Shown piece by piece: positions 1 to 9,704 of a stretch of DNA of 43,211 bases (its first letter is position 1; every line of letters starts with the position of its first letter). The notes under the pieces were generated by a model. The model was given only the letters and a program-made list of their open reading frames with translations, searched no databases and was not told the origin of the DNA. The stretch comes from an uncultured Acidobacteriota bacterium. Its GTDB lineage: Bacteria; Acidobacteriota; Thermoanaerobaculia; UBA5066. The stretch lies in the NCBI GenBank assembly GCA_937888435.1, contig CALAQS010000357.1, forward strand, positions 1 to 43,211, given 5' to 3'. Position numbers and translations under genes: made by a program.

Positions 1-142
1 TGCTAGGATTTCAACCCGGAGTCTCCAAACCCACTCAGGCCAGAGTAGGGGGCAATGTCAGGACCAGCATTGCGGGCCCAACTGGCGTAGCGTTGGGTCG
101 GCAACGACGGTAATGTCCGACTCACGCCGAGGAGAACACTTA

Positions 143-655
143 ATGAAAGCAGTCAGGAGCGTTACTCAAGCAGCCGCCGACGCCGAAGGCAAACTCAAAG
201 CCTTCATCGCGAAATTCGGCCCGAAGGATCAACAGCTGATTCAGGCTGTCCGAAAGGCGGTGCGCAAACGGCTTCCGACAGCCAACGAACTGGTATGGGA
301 TAACTACAATTTCTTTGTGATCGGCTACTCTCCGACAGAACGGCCGTCGGATTCAATAATTTCGATCGCCGCTCGTGCAAACAGCGTGGGTCTCTGCTTC
401 ATTCACGGCGCCACCCTTCCCGATCCGAAGAAGGTCCTTCTCGGCTCTGGCAGTCAGACTCGCTTCATTCGCCTTGAGTCAGCCGGTGCGTTGACGCGTC
501 CGGAGGTTGAAGCGCTCGTAGCCGCGGCGATTGTTAAGGGGAAGAGACCTTTGCCAGCCACCGGGCGCGGCAGGCTCATCATTCGCTCGGTTTCGGCGAC
601 ACAGCGACCGCGCCGGACGACGGCGAAGGCGGGCAAACGTCGGCCGGTTCCCTAA
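143..655 (+). CDS. DUF1801 (YdhG-like) domain protein
   Basis: The 170-residue product resembles small DUF1801/YdhG-type proteins, whose biochemical role is unknown. The recognisable part is roughly residues 25-140: an N-terminal helix pair (LKAFIAKFGPKDQQLIQAVR), then an aromatic beta region (ELVWDNYNFFVIGYS) and a C-terminal Lys/Arg-rich tail (RPRRTTAKAGKRRPVP). I chose the internal ATG because GAGGAG lies 8 nt upstream; the longer ORF starting 30 nt earlier has no such site. Third codon positions are noticeably more A/T-rich than elsewhere in the window (for example aat, ttt, ata, aaa codons), which suggests recent acquisition. It stands alone, with no obvious operon partner. The family call is moderately sure; no function is claimed. 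Confidence 0.6.
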   Translation: MKAVRSVTQAAADAEGKLKAFIAKFGPKDQQLIQAVRKAVRKRLPTANELVWDNYNFFVIGYSPTERPSDSIISIAARANSVGLCFIHGATLPDPKKVLLGSGSQTRFIRLESAGALTRPEVEALVAAAIVKGKRPLPATGRGRLIIRSVSATQRPRRTTAKAGKRRPVP

Positions 656-766
656 GGGCGAGCCTCTGGTCTCTACGCGTCACAGCCCCCCGGCAATTCC
701 CATTGCGCCCCTACAGCTCCGGAGAGAGAACGTCGTCTGGATGCCCGGCGACGGCTCGCCGGTCGA

Positions 767-1297
767 TCAGGTCCCTCCGTTACCCAGCACCCTGGCGATC
801 GCGGTGATGGTATTCCAGTTGCGCGTGGTGACCGGGACCCCAAAGAGCCGGTCGAACGTGCCGAGGTAGCTGATGACCTTCATGTGGCGCCGGTACACAC
901 CGAAGACGAACCGGTTGTCCCTCGCGAGGATCTTCATCAGCCACTTGCCGCTGGAAGGAAAGCTCATGGGCGTCGACGGCGCCGCGCGAGGGCGTTTGGA
1001 CAGGACGCTCACGAAGCGGACGATGTCGGGTCGCGCGGGTTGGTCCGCGAAATGATTCTGAGACATCAGCCTGACAATCTCGCGGCCCTGGCAGATCATG
1101 ATCTCGGCATCAAAGGGAAGCCTGCGTGCCAATTGGGCGCGGAGTTGCGCCCGGGTGACTGGCCGCCGGATCACGAAGGTGCCCGCCGCGCCGATGTTGA
1201 CGGCATCGAGGTGCTTCAATTGTTCGGCGAGCGTGGTAGGTCGGAAGGTCCTGTGACCGCCGACGTTGACTCCTCTCAGAAGAACCACGAGTGCCAC
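767..1297 (-). CDS. DUF1697 family protein
   Basis: The 176-residue protein starts VALVVLLRGVNVGGH, the typical N-terminus of DUF1697 proteins (LLRGINVGG), followed by a region rich in basic residues and a conserved end (RNWNTITAIARVL). The ORF track extends 13 codons further upstream. I place the start at the GTG because AGGAGG sits 5-6 nt before it on the minus strand and the family normally begins a few residues before LRG[VI]NVGG. Function of the family is unknown. It is convergent with the DUF1801 gene and divergent from the Mut7-C gene, so it is probably transcribed alone. Confidence 0.72.
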   Translation of the reverse strand: MALVVLLRGVNVGGHRTFRPTTLAEQLKHLDAVNIGAAGTFVIRRPVTRAQLRAQLARRLPFDAEIMICQGREIVRLMSQNHFADQPARPDIVRFVSVLSKRPRAAPSTPMSFPSSGKWLMKILARDNRFVFGVYRRHMKVISYLGTFDRLFGVPVTTRNWNTITAIARVLGNGGT

Positions 1298-1578
1298 GCG
1301 TTTCCTCCTGCTGGCGCCGCTCGAAAACTGATCCACCGGCTTTCTTGTCTGCCCAACGATATCGTTTCAATGAAGACGAGAAAAGGGCTGTCCTCGCTGA
1401 CGTGGTACCGATGAAATCGGGCCACAGACAGAATAACGGGGTCAACCTCCGAGGAGGTGCCCCAAGTAAGGGAGGTCACGGCTCCTCCTTGACGTGGCTC
1501 GCCGCCCCGCCCAGATTGAAGACTGGAGCTGTCCATCGGGGTGAGCGGGTTGAGAGTGGATGGCTGGACCGACGCCAG

Positions 1579-2334
1579 ATGGGAGCCGCTACCTTTCGCT
1601 TCTACGCCGAGCTGAACGACTTTCTCCCGGTCGGCGACCGGCAGCACGACCTAGTCCGGAGCTTCCTCGGGAGGCCGTCGGTCAAGGACCAGATCGAGGC
1701 GTGCGGCGTCCCCCACACCGAGGTCGACCTCATTCTCGTCAACGGCCGGTCCGTCGGGTTCGATCACGGCCTCGGGGATGGCGACCGCGTCAGCGTCTAC
1801 CCGGTCTTCGAGGCTCTGGATGTCACGCCGGTGGTACGCCTGCGCCCGCAACCGCTGCGCGAGCCGCGCTTCGTCCTTGACGTCCACCTCGGGAAGCTAG
1901 CTCGCCGGCTCCGCCTGCTCGGCTTCGACGCGGTCTGGCAGTGCGACGCCACCGACGAGGAGCTCGTTTCGCTGTCGCTCCGCGAGAAGAGGATCCTCCT
2001 GACGCGCGACCGCGGGCTTCTCAAGCGGCGGGAGTTGACCCACGCCGCCGCCGTCCACGGGACGGACCCGCGTGAGCAGCTCCCGGAGGTCGTCCGGCGG
2101 TTCGACCTCGCCCGCTCCGCCGCCCCCTTCACGCGCTGCCTGACCTGCAACGGACAGCTCGCCGCCGTCCCGAAAGAGGAGGTCCTCGACCGGCTCCCGC
2201 CCGAAACCCGGCTCCACTACGACGCCTTCCTCACCTGTCTGTCCTGCCGACGGGTCTTCTGGTGGGGGCCGCACTCCCGACGGCTTCGGGAGATTGTCGA
2301 GGAGGCCCTGCGCTTCGGGGGGGCCGGCGGCTGA
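1579..2334 (+). CDS. Mut7-C RNase-domain protein with N-terminal ubiquitin-like domain
   Basis: The 251-residue product has two parts. Residues 1-85 look like the ubiquitin-fold segment found in front of Mut7-C domains (ATFRFYAELNDFLP, then VNGRSVGFDHGLGDGDRVSVYP). Residues about 95-250 are the Mut7-C PIN-like RNase domain (FVLDVHLGKLARRLRLLGFD, then ILLTRDRGLLKRR). It ends in a four-cysteine zinc ribbon (CLTCNG and CLSCRRVFWWG). Acidic residues in LDVHLG and LTRDRG are the likely metal ligands, by analogy with PIN nucleases. The ATG was chosen because homology begins right after it; there is no strong ribosome site, and about 96 codons of the longer open frame look non-coding. Substrate RNA is unknown. 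Confidence 0.75.
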   Translation: MGAATFRFYAELNDFLPVGDRQHDLVRSFLGRPSVKDQIEACGVPHTEVDLILVNGRSVGFDHGLGDGDRVSVYPVFEALDVTPVVRLRPQPLREPRFVLDVHLGKLARRLRLLGFDAVWQCDATDEELVSLSLREKRILLTRDRGLLKRRELTHAAAVHGTDPREQLPEVVRRFDLARSAAPFTRCLTCNGQLAAVPKEEVLDRLPPETRLHYDAFLTCLSCRRVFWWGPHSRRLREIVEEALRFGGAGG

Positions 2335-2657
2335 CCGTCGCGGCGGGCCGGGTAGGCGAGGAACCACGCCCAAGGCGGCTCCCGCCCGCGGAGCTGCCGA
2401 GGGCTAGGGGCGCGGAACGGCGCGGGTCCGGGTCCATTCTCGGCCCAGCGTCCGCCGGAAGTGCCTTGCTCTGAGAGCCTTAGGGGTTCATCGGGAGCAA
2501 CCCCGAGGCTACTCCCTCAAGAATCGCAGTTCGATAATCGATACGAATGCTCCACCATCCTCGACCTGCCTTCTTCGAGTCGCTTCCGCTGCTCGCGCCG
2601 GAGGCGGAGCCGAGCGGCCGGGCGCGTCGACCGTCTACTCGGCTAGGCGTCGCTCGG
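2335..2657. other. Gene-free stretch between convergent genes
   Basis: About 320 bases between the end of the Mut7-C gene and the end of the DUF2950 gene, which converge here. I see GC-rich sequence, no ORF with a ribosome site or recognisable family, no tRNA and no convincing terminator hairpin. The short ORFs in the track here have no supporting features. Confidence 0.5.
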
Positions 2658-3635
2658 CTACGGCTCCCCGACCAGCTTCCAGGTCGGGTCGGGCTCGTAC
2701 TCTTTGACGGCCGCAGCCAGTTCGGCCGTCGCCTCTCCGAGGTTCTTCTCGTACACACGGCCCTGCTGATTGACGATGAACGTCATGACCCCCGAGCTCC
2801 CCCACTTGTCGGGGGATGCGATGAGGGCGAAGCCGGCGATCATGTTGCCGTTGATCACGTAGTCGAACCGGCCGCCCGGAGCGTGGGGTCCCTGGGCCTT
2901 GAGGATCCTGAAGAAATACCCGTGATAGGGAGAGCGCTTCTTCGCCTCGCCGCTCCTGGCCATGCCCGGGGTGTACCCTTCCGCCCGTTCCTGCGCGATG
3001 AGGCTTCCGAGCGGACTGGGCTTCCCTCCCTCGGGAGCCTCCCAGAAGAGCCCGTCCCGCTTCCCGGGGGTGCTGATGAAGCGCTGCGCGTAGACGGCGA
3101 GTCCGTCGCGGGCGGTGTCCCGTGCCTGGGTGTAGTACTCCCACTGCGCGAGGACGTAGGCACGGCAGGTCATGATCGTGGAGAGCTCGTTCTCGCCGAT
3201 CCTCCGGCTGAGGATCTCGTCGAGGCCGGCCGCGGTATCGAAGCGCCACTTCCGGCCCTCTTTGACGATCGGGATCGGCGACGGCCAGCGGTCCTCGCCC
3301 ACGACCAGGGTGTACTTCGCGTCGTCGACCTTCTCGAGCGTCGCGCCTTTCCCCAGCCGTTCGCCAAACCCCTTGAGCGCGTCGGCGTCCTCGACGGGGT
3401 CGCCCGAGAGCAGCTTCTCGCGCTCGGGCCCGAGGATTGCCGATAGCTTCTCCTGGTCTGCTGTCTTTACGGCCTGGATCAACGCCTGCACGGCCTCCTG
3501 GGGAGTGGCGAAGAGCCTTTGCTTCGGCGCCGTCGCGCCCGCGACGGACGCCGGGCCGGTGAACAGGATGCACGCCAGGACGAACGGCGCGATCGCGGCC
3601 GCCGCTCTGCCCCGGGTCTTCGTCTCGCGGTTCAT
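2658..3635 (-). CDS. DUF2950 family exported protein
   Basis: 325 residues with an N-terminal signal segment (IAPFVLACILFTGPASVAGA) directing export. Family hallmarks of DUF2950 follow: the early stretch FATPQEAVQALIQAVKTAD, the mid-region YHGYFFRILKAQGPHAPGG and the C-terminal GVMTFIVNQQGRVYEKNLG. Function is unknown. Its ATG overlaps the stop codon of the upstream DUF3300 gene by 4 nt, so the two are co-transcribed and translationally coupled. Pairing of DUF3300 and DUF2950 genes is a recurrent arrangement in Gram-negative genomes as far as I know, which supports both calls. It probably acts in the periplasm or at the envelope. Confidence 0.85.
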   Translation of the reverse strand: MNRETKTRGRAAAAIAPFVLACILFTGPASVAGATAPKQRLFATPQEAVQALIQAVKTADQEKLSAILGPEREKLLSGDPVEDADALKGFGERLGKGATLEKVDDAKYTLVVGEDRWPSPIPIVKEGRKWRFDTAAGLDEILSRRIGENELSTIMTCRAYVLAQWEYYTQARDTARDGLAVYAQRFISTPGKRDGLFWEAPEGGKPSPLGSLIAQERAEGYTPGMARSGEAKKRSPYHGYFFRILKAQGPHAPGGRFDYVINGNMIAGFALIASPDKWGSSGVMTFIVNQQGRVYEKNLGEATAELAAAVKEYEPDPTWKLVGEP

Positions 3636-4738
3636 CGGCGCCTCCCTTCCGCAGGCTGGGCATGCATTTGCGGCCGCGAAGGCTGCGCCTGCGCCCGGCT
3701 GGCCTGCCCTCGCTGGCTCGCCACACGCGGATCGAACCCCCCGCGAGCGGGCGTGAACGCCGGGGTATTCGGCGCATGGACCGCCGTGGGCGCCTGCGGA
3801 ACGTGTCCGCGGTAGCCGTTGAGCCTCGCGTCGCCGGCGTTGATGTTCCGCGCCATGATCTTGTTCTGAACCGCCCCGCGGTTCGGCGGGGCCGCTCGGT
3901 CGGCGACGGCGACGCCGCCGGTGGACCTGTGAAAATTGTCGAAGTTCGACCCGCGGTGCACGTCATCGTACCGGTCCAACGCCTGGTAGTTCACCCGCCG
4001 CTGGCTGACGGAGGGATTGATGATGGCGTTGCGACGTCCGTCGTTGCCATAGACGTTGTTGACGTGAACATAGGGCCGGCTGCGCTCCACCCATCCCCGG
4101 CCACGCTCCCAACCGTGGTCGAAGACGCGATGCCCGCGCCAGTCACAGTCGTAGATGAGCCACGCGCCGATGGGAAAACGGGTGTGAAAAGAGAGCGGCG
4201 CTCGGCCGAAGAAGACGACTGCCGGATCGTACTCGGGCACGAAAATGTACTGCGGCTGAGCCGGCCAGAGCTCGATCTCGCCGCCGGAGTCGACCACCTC
4301 CATCTCGGGAGTCGTGGTGAGGTTGCCCGCCGCCCGCGCCTGCGCTCGGAGGCGTTGCACCGACGTCATCAGGTCGGTCGACTGGTTGACGTAGGCCTGA
4401 CCAAGCGCGGTCGTCCAGTCGAGCTTGTCGGCCATCATCTCCAGGACTTCCGGGTAGTGGGCCACGGCCTTGACGCTCACGTCCCACGGCTGGCCGTCGA
4501 CGTCGTCCGCGTTGGTATCGTCGCGGACGAAGCGGGCGGCCTGATCGACCTGGTCCGGGAACGTCGCGGCGACGAGGACCTGCGCGAGCAGGGGATCAGG
4601 GTAGAGCGCGATCGGAGCGAGCAGGTTGTCGAGCTGGTCCGGCGAGAACGGCTCGTAGCCTTCGTCGTCCTGCGCCAGGAGCGGCGGGGCCAGGACCATC
4701 AGCGAGAGAGCGAGCGAAACAGCCAGATTCTTCCCCAT
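3632..4738 (-). CDS. DUF3300 family exported protein
   Basis: 368 residues beginning with a clear signal peptide (LAVSLALSLMVLAPPLLA followed by Q). The conserved DUF3300 block is LLAPIALYPDPLLAQVLVAATFP near residue 40, continuing through PWDVSVKAVAHYPEVLEMM. The central part is rich in Trp, Tyr and Pro (IELWPAQPQYIFVPEYDPAVVFFG). The C-terminal 130 residues are low-complexity, rich in Gln, Arg, Pro and Asn, ending in RRR. AAGGGG lies 9-10 nt before the ATG. First gene of a two-gene unit with the DUF2950 gene. Role unknown; a structural or envelope-associated protein is likely from composition only. Confidence 0.85.
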   Translation of the reverse strand: MGKNLAVSLALSLMVLAPPLLAQDDEGYEPFSPDQLDNLLAPIALYPDPLLAQVLVAATFPDQVDQAARFVRDDTNADDVDGQPWDVSVKAVAHYPEVLEMMADKLDWTTALGQAYVNQSTDLMTSVQRLRAQARAAGNLTTTPEMEVVDSGGEIELWPAQPQYIFVPEYDPAVVFFGRAPLSFHTRFPIGAWLIYDCDWRGHRVFDHGWERGRGWVERSRPYVHVNNVYGNDGRRNAIINPSVSQRRVNYQALDRYDDVHRGSNFDNFHRSTGGVAVADRAAPPNRGAVQNKIMARNINAGDARLNGYRGHVPQAPTAVHAPNTPAFTPARGGFDPRVASQRGQASRAQAQPSRPQMHAQPAEGRRR

Positions 4739-4799
4739 GGCGTGAGTCCCCTTACGTTCTGGCTCTCATCCTAGCTCAAGACTCCAGAGCCGCAATCGC

Positions 4800-6782
4800 T
4801 CAGAACAGCTTCATCGCCCTGAGCTCGCGGATGCGGTCGCGGAGCTGCGCCGCCTTCTCGAACTCCAGCTCCTTCGCCGCCGTCTTCATCTCTTTCTCGA
4901 GGTCCGCGATCTCGCGGTCGAGGGACGGGGCGTCCTTCGGCCTGCGCCGCCCGTCGAGACGCTGCGGCTCGAGGTAGTCGAGGTTCGACATGGCGAGGAG
5001 CGGCGAGTCGAGCGACTTGACGATCGACTCCGGCACGATGCCGTGCTCCTCGTTGTACGACCTCTGGAGCACGCGGCGGCGCTCGGTCTCGTCGATCGCC
5101 CGGCGCATGGAGTCCGTGATGCGGTCCGCGTAGAACACGGCGATTCCGTTCACGTTGCGCGCCGCGCGCCCGGCGGTCTGGATGAGCGACGTCTCGGATC
5201 TGAGAAAGCCTTCCTTGTCGGCGTCGAGGACCGCCACGAGCGAGACCTCCGGCAGGTCGAGCCCCTCGCGCAGCAGGTTCACGCCTACGAGGACGTCGAA
5301 GACGCCACGGCGGAAGTCGCCGATGATCTGGACGCGCTCGAGCGTCTCGATGTCGCTGTGCAGGTAGCGCACGCGCACGCCGAGCTCGAGATAGTAGTTC
5401 GTCAGGTCCTCGGCCATGCGCTTCGTGAGCGTCGTGACGAGCGTTCGCTCGCCCTTGGCCGTCCGCTCCTTCACGCGCGACAGGAGATCGTCCACCTGCC
5501 CCTTCACGGGCTTCACCTCGATGGGCGGGTCGAGGAGGCCCGTGGGCCGGAGGAGCTGCTCGACGACCTCTCCGCCCGTCTCCGCGAGCTCGTAGGCGGC
5601 GGGCGTGGCCGACACGAAGAGACGCTGGCCCGAGCGCTCGAGCCATTCCTCGAACTTCAGCGGGCGGTTGTCGAGGGCGGACGGGAGCCGGAAGCCGTAC
5701 TCCACGAGCGTGCGCTTGCGGGACTGGTCGCCGTGGTACATGGCGCGGAGCTGCGGGACCGTCTGGTGGCTCTCGTCGATGATCGTGAGGTAATCCGCCG
5801 GGAAGTAGTCCAGGAGCGTCGGCGGCGGCTCCCCCGGCCGGCGCCCCGAGAGATGGCGCGAGTAGTTCTCGATGCCGGCGCAGTAGCCGATCTCGCGCAT
5901 CATCTCGAGGTCGAAGCGCGTCCGCTGCTCGAGGCGCTGGGCCTCGAGGAGCTTGTTCTGGGCCTGAAGGTCCTCGAGCCTCACGACGAGCTCGGCCTCG
6001 ATCGAGCCGAGCGCCCTTTTCCGGGTCTCCTCGGGCGTGACGTAGTGGGACTTCGGAAACAGCTCGAACCGGTCGACCTCCCCGAGCGTCTTCCCGGTCA
6101 CGAGCTCGAAGCGCGTGATGCGGTCGATCTCGTCGCCGAAGAACTCGACTCTCAGGCCGAGGTCCTCGTAGGACGGCTGGATCTCGAAGACGTCGCCGCG
6201 CACCCGGAAGCCGCCGCGCTCGAGGTCGAGGCTCGTGCGCTCGTACTGAGCCTCGACGAGACGCTTGAGGTACCACGTCATCCCGTAGCGCGCGCCTTTT
6301 TCGAACTCGATCGCCATCTTCCCGAACGACTCCGGGCTGCCGAGGCCGTAAATGCACGAGACGGACGCCACGATCAGGACGTCGCGCCGCTCGAAGAGCG
6401 CGGCCGTGGCGGCGATGCGCATCTTGTCGATCTCGTCGTTGATCTGCGTTTCCTTCTCGATGTACGTGTCCGACTGCGGCACGTACGCCTCGGGCTGGTA
6501 GTAGTCGTAGTACGAGACGAAGTACTCCACACGGTTTTTCGGAAAGAACCTCTTGAACTCCTGGTAGAGCTGGGCGGCCAGCGTCTTGTTGTGGGAGAGG
6601 ACGAGCGTGGGGCGGTTCAGCGCCTCGACGACCTTCGCCATCGTGAACGTCTTTCCCGAGCCGGTGACGCCGAGAAGGACCTGCTTCTCCCGACCCTCGC
6701 GATAGGCCGCCACGAGCTGCTCGATCGCACGGGGCTGGTCGCCCTGCGGCGTCAGCGGGGAGAGGAACTCGAAATCCGGCAC
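4800..6782 (-). CDS. uvrB: UvrABC excinuclease subunit B
   Basis: Damage-recognition helicase of nucleotide excision repair; with UvrA it loads on DNA and recruits UvrC. The 660-residue length is normal. Visible features: Walker A GVTGSGKT near residue 40, the beta-hairpin that clamps DNA ([21 protein letters not shown]) near 92, the [10 protein letters not shown] motif II near 337, helicase motifs [24 protein letters not shown] and QTAGRAARN near 500-545, and a C-terminal UVR domain for UvrC binding ([23 protein letters not shown]). The start codon is GTG; homology begins within five residues of it. A short gap separates it from the small membrane protein gene upstream, so the two may share a transcript. 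Confidence 0.98.
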   Translation of the reverse strand: MPDFEFLSPLTPQGDQPRAIEQLVAAYREGREKQVLLGVTGSGKTFTMAKVVEALNRPTLVLSHNKTLAAQLYQEFKRFFPKNRVEYFVSYYDYYQPEAYVPQSDTYIEKETQINDEIDKMRIAATAALFERRDVLIVASVSCIYGLGSPESFGKMAIEFEKGARYGMTWYLKRLVEAQYERTSLDLERGGFRVRGDVFEIQPSYEDLGLRVEFFGDEIDRITRFELVTGKTLGEVDRFELFPKSHYVTPEETRKRALGSIEAELVVRLEDLQAQNKLLEAQRLEQRTRFDLEMMREIGYCAGIENYSRHLSGRRPGEPPPTLLDYFPADYLTIIDESHQTVPQLRAMYHGDQSRKRTLVEYGFRLPSALDNRPLKFEEWLERSGQRLFVSATPAAYELAETGGEVVEQLLRPTGLLDPPIEVKPVKGQVDDLLSRVKERTAKGERTLVTTLTKRMAEDLTNYYLELGVRVRYLHSDIETLERVQIIGDFRRGVFDVLVGVNLLREGLDLPEVSLVAVLDADKEGFLRSETSLIQTAGRAARNVNGIAVFYADRITDSMRRAIDETERRRVLQRSYNEEHGIVPESIVKSLDSPLLAMSNLDYLEPQRLDGRRRPKDAPSLDREIADLEKEMKTAAKELEFEKAAQLRDRIRELRAMKLF

Positions 6783-6803
6783 GGAGTCAGCGCGGCGATT
6801 CCT

Positions 6804-7244
6804 TCAGGGCGGGTCCTTCAGGTAGGCCGTGAGGGCGCGGAGCTCCTCCGCCGTGACCCGGTTGTCGGCGACGGCCGCCTTCACGCGGCCCTGAAACGCG
6901 GTGACCTGCTGCGCCGTCACCTTCCGGTCCTTTGCCTTCGCCGCGAAGGATTTCATCGCCGCCCGGAATTCTTCCTTCTCGGCGGGCGTCACGTCCGGGG
7001 TAGAGGCGGCGACGATCTGGTCGCCCATCTGGTCGAACGCGAACTCCATCAGCTTCTTCGCATTGCTCATCAGGAAAAGGAGGCCGATGATCACGGCCAC
7101 GGAGGCGCCGGCGCATCCGACGAGGCCCCACTTCAGGCAGCCCTGCCGCCGCGCGCGAACCGCCGCGTCCTCGAAGGGCAGCGTCACGGGCAGTTGCGGA
7201 GGCAGGCCCGGGGCGGGCGGAGCGGGAGGGGGCGTTTCCGTCAT
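6804..7244 (-). CDS. Small single-pass membrane protein, unknown function
   Basis: 146 residues: a Pro/Ala-rich N-terminal cytoplasmic segment (TETPPPAPPAPGLPPQLP), one hydrophobic helix at about residues 37-59 (WGLVGCAGASVAVIIGLLFLM), and a soluble C-terminal part of about 85 residues. That part is helical, with two similar half-repeats, VTPAEKEEFRAAMKSFAAK and VTAEELRALTAYLKD. The ORF track starts 19 codons earlier; I prefer the ATG giving MTETPPP because the upstream codons overlap the likely promoter of the divergent PBP gene. I do not recognise the family. It lies just upstream of uvrB on the same strand. Confidence 0.6.
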   Translation of the reverse strand: MTETPPPAPPAPGLPPQLPVTLPFEDAAVRARRQGCLKWGLVGCAGASVAVIIGLLFLMSNAKKLMEFAFDQMGDQIVAASTPDVTPAEKEEFRAAMKSFAAKAKDRKVTAQQVTAFQGRVKAAVADNRVTAEELRALTAYLKDPP

Positions 7245-7276
7245 CGCCGCGAAATTACCACGTGCGAGAATGAGAT

Positions 7277-9682
7277 GTGAGCGCGCACCGCGCGGCGGCA
7301 TTGACCGTCCTCTTCCTGCCGGTCCTTCTCACGGCCGGCCTTGGCGCGGGCGCCGGATACGCCCTGTCGCGCGTCATCCGCGTTCCGAAGGTGTCCGAGC
7401 TCGCAACGTATCGCCCCGACATCATCACCGAGCTGCGCGGCGCGGACGGCTCCGTCATCGCCCGATTCGCGATCGAGCGCCGGATCCTCGTCGAGCGGCC
7501 GGACATTCCGGACGTGATGGTCAAGGCGGTCCTCGCCGCCGAGGATGCCCGGTTCTACGACCATAGCGGCATCGACCTCATCCGCATCGGAGGCGCGGCG
7601 ATCCGGGACCTCGCCACGCGCCGGATGTCGCAGGGCGCGTCCACCCTGACGCAGCAGCTCGCGCGCGCCGTGTTTCTAACGCCCGAGAAGACGTGGGCGA
7701 GGAAGATCAACGAGGTCTTCCTCACGGTCGAGATCGAGAAGCAGTTCTCGAAGGACCAGATCCTGACGATGTACCTGAACCAGATTCCGTTCGGGCACGG
7801 GACCTACGGAGTCGAGGCGGCCTCGCGCTGGTACTTCGGACACGGTGCGAAGTCCCTCACGCTGCCCGAGGCGGCGCTGCTGGCGGGCCTCATCCAGCGC
7901 CCCGCGTACTACTCGCCGTTCAACAACCCGACCGCCGCGAAGAACCGGCGCGATCTCGTTCTCCGCCGCATGGCCGAGGAAGGCTTCCTCTCGGACGCAC
8001 AGCGCGCGGCCGCGCAGGGGACTCCCGTGGAGGTCATCCGCTCCTCGCGCGAGACGACGCTGGGCCTCTACTTCTGCGAGGAGGTCCGCCAGTACCTCGA
8101 GAAGGAGTACGGGGAAGGAGACCTCTACCGCGAGGGCCTGCGCGTCGACACGACGCTCGACCCGCGGCTCGAGACCTGGGCGGAGGACGCCCTGCGCCAG
8201 GGGCTTCGGCGCATCGACCGCCGCTCGGGCTTCCGCAAGCCGCGCAACCTCGTCGCCGAGGGGGTCGACCCCGAGAAATACCGCGACCCGTCCTGGGCCG
8301 AAGGCGTTCCCGCGTCCGACACGCTCACGGCCGTCGTCCTCTCGGCCTCGAAGGCGGGCGCCGAGGTGCGGGTCGACACGAAGCGGTTCACCGTCCCCGC
8401 GGCCGCTTTCCGGTGGACGCGTGCCGAGAGCCCCGTGAAGGCCGTCCAGCGGGGAGACCTGATCCAGATCGAGACGTCCGTGAACGAGGCGGGCAAGGAG
8501 GAGACGTTCGTCGCACAGGACCCCCACGTCGAAGGGGCGGTCGTCATCCTCGAGAACGGCACCGGCGCGGTGCGCGCGCTCAGCGGGGGATACGACTTCA
8601 ACCGCTCGAAATTCGACCGGGCCGTGCAGGCGCTCCGGCAGGTGGGCTCCGCGTTCAAGCCGGCCGTGTATCTGGCGGCCATCGAGCAGGGCTTCACGCC
8701 CGCGGACACGGTGCTCGACGCACCGCTCTCCATCGTCATCGACCCGAAGCAGCCGCCCTGGCAGCCGCAGAACTACGAGCACAAGTACAACGGCATCGTG
8801 ACGTACCAGTACGCGCTCGAGCATTCGCTGAACGTCGCGACCGTACGCGTGGACCTGCTCGTCGGCACGAAGAAGGTCATCGAGGCGGCGCGCCGGCTCG
8901 GAGTCCGGCAGAACCTCCTCGCCTATCCCTCGCTCGCTCTCGGCTCTTTCGAGGTGACGCCGCTGGAGATGGCCGCGGCCTACTCGTCGATCGCGAGCGG
9001 CGGCGTGTCGTACAAGCCCTACTTCGTCGAGCGGGTCCGAAACGCGGACGGAATCGTGCTCGAGCAGAATACGCTCGAGCCGAAGGAAGCCACATCGCCC
9101 GCCGCGGCCTATGTCCTCCTGAACATGATGAAGGGAGTCGTGGCGCGCGGCACCGCGGCCTCCGCGGCCCGGCTCAAGCTCCCCCTCGCGGGCAAGACGG
9201 GCACGACGAACGACTTCACGGACGCCTGGTTCATCGGCATGACGCCGCGCCACACGATCGCCGTGTGGGTCGGCCATGACGCGAAGAAGACGCTCGGGCC
9301 GAAATCAGCGGGCGCCGACGTGGCCCTCCCGATCTTCCTCAGGATCGTCGAGAAGATGAGGGACGCCGGCCTCGTGACCCAGTCCGAGGACTTCGAGACG
9401 CCCCAGGGCGTCGTCCTCGTGGCCGTGGACGAATCCACCGGTTACCGGGCGACGCCTTCCTGCGGGAAGGTCGTGCTCATGGCGTTCGTCAAGGGCACGC
9501 AGCCCACGGAGCTGTGCGGCGACCAGCCGCACGCGGTCGCGAACCTCCCCCAGTACCTGCAGCGCGCGATGTATGCGCCGAAACGCGGCGAGACGAAGGG
9601 CGACGAAGTCACCGTGACGGACGCCCCAAAGCTCGCGGCGCCTCTGCCGAAGGCGGGCCCTCAGGGCGGCCCGCCGGGCTGA
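7277..9682 (+). CDS. mrcA: Class A penicillin-binding protein (PBP1A type)
   Basis: Bifunctional peptidoglycan synthase anchored in the inner membrane: it polymerises lipid II and cross-links the strands. 801 residues. An N-terminal membrane helix (LTVLFLPVLLTAGLGAGAGYAL) is followed by the GT51 glycosyltransferase domain with EDARFYDHSGID, QGASTLTQQLAR and EVFLTVEIEKQFSKDQILTM. Next come an inserted OB-like region (about residues 330-430) and the transpeptidase domain with SxxK (SAFK, near residue 459), SxN (SLN, near 517) and KTGTT (near 640). The start is GTG, and GAGAAT lies 5 nt upstream without an obvious Shine-Dalgarno. It is divergent from the uvrB side and convergent with rplI. Confidence 0.95.
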   Translation: MSAHRAAALTVLFLPVLLTAGLGAGAGYALSRVIRVPKVSELATYRPDIITELRGADGSVIARFAIERRILVERPDIPDVMVKAVLAAEDARFYDHSGIDLIRIGGAAIRDLATRRMSQGASTLTQQLARAVFLTPEKTWARKINEVFLTVEIEKQFSKDQILTMYLNQIPFGHGTYGVEAASRWYFGHGAKSLTLPEAALLAGLIQRPAYYSPFNNPTAAKNRRDLVLRRMAEEGFLSDAQRAAAQGTPVEVIRSSRETTLGLYFCEEVRQYLEKEYGEGDLYREGLRVDTTLDPRLETWAEDALRQGLRRIDRRSGFRKPRNLVAEGVDPEKYRDPSWAEGVPASDTLTAVVLSASKAGAEVRVDTKRFTVPAAAFRWTRAESPVKAVQRGDLIQIETSVNEAGKEETFVAQDPHVEGAVVILENGTGAVRALSGGYDFNRSKFDRAVQALRQVGSAFKPAVYLAAIEQGFTPADTVLDAPLSIVIDPKQPPWQPQNYEHKYNGIVTYQYALEHSLNVATVRVDLLVGTKKVIEAARRLGVRQNLLAYPSLALGSFEVTPLEMAAAYSSIASGGVSYKPYFVERVRNADGIVLEQNTLEPKEATSPAAAYVLLNMMKGVVARGTAASAARLKLPLAGKTGTTNDFTDAWFIGMTPRHTIAVWVGHDAKKTLGPKSAGADVALPIFLRIVEKMRDAGLVTQSEDFETPQGVVLVAVDESTGYRATPSCGKVVLMAFVKGTQPTELCGDQPHAVANLPQYLQRAMYAPKRGETKGDEVTVTDAPKLAAPLPKAGPQGGPPG

Positions 9683-9704
9683 GCCCGCCGCGCCGCGGGG
9701 AACC

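Noticed and set aside
5640-5660. TTCCTCGAA in uvrB, and a similar site near 17342 in the TPR gene
   Set aside because: They share the TTC-N3-GAA core but lack the AT-rich left arm and GAAAGKGRAGAG right arm, and are expected by chance at about this number.
5043-7280. 745-residue plus-strand ORF
   Set aside because: Antisense shadow of uvrB, whose identity is certain.
7676-9277. 533-residue minus-strand and 528-residue plus-strand ORFs inside the PBP gene
   Set aside because: Out-of-frame shadows of a clear class A PBP; composition typical of GC-rich antisense frames.
9660-9704. Terminator between the PBP gene and rplI
   Set aside because: GC-rich short inverted repeats are present, but none has a clean stem or T run.
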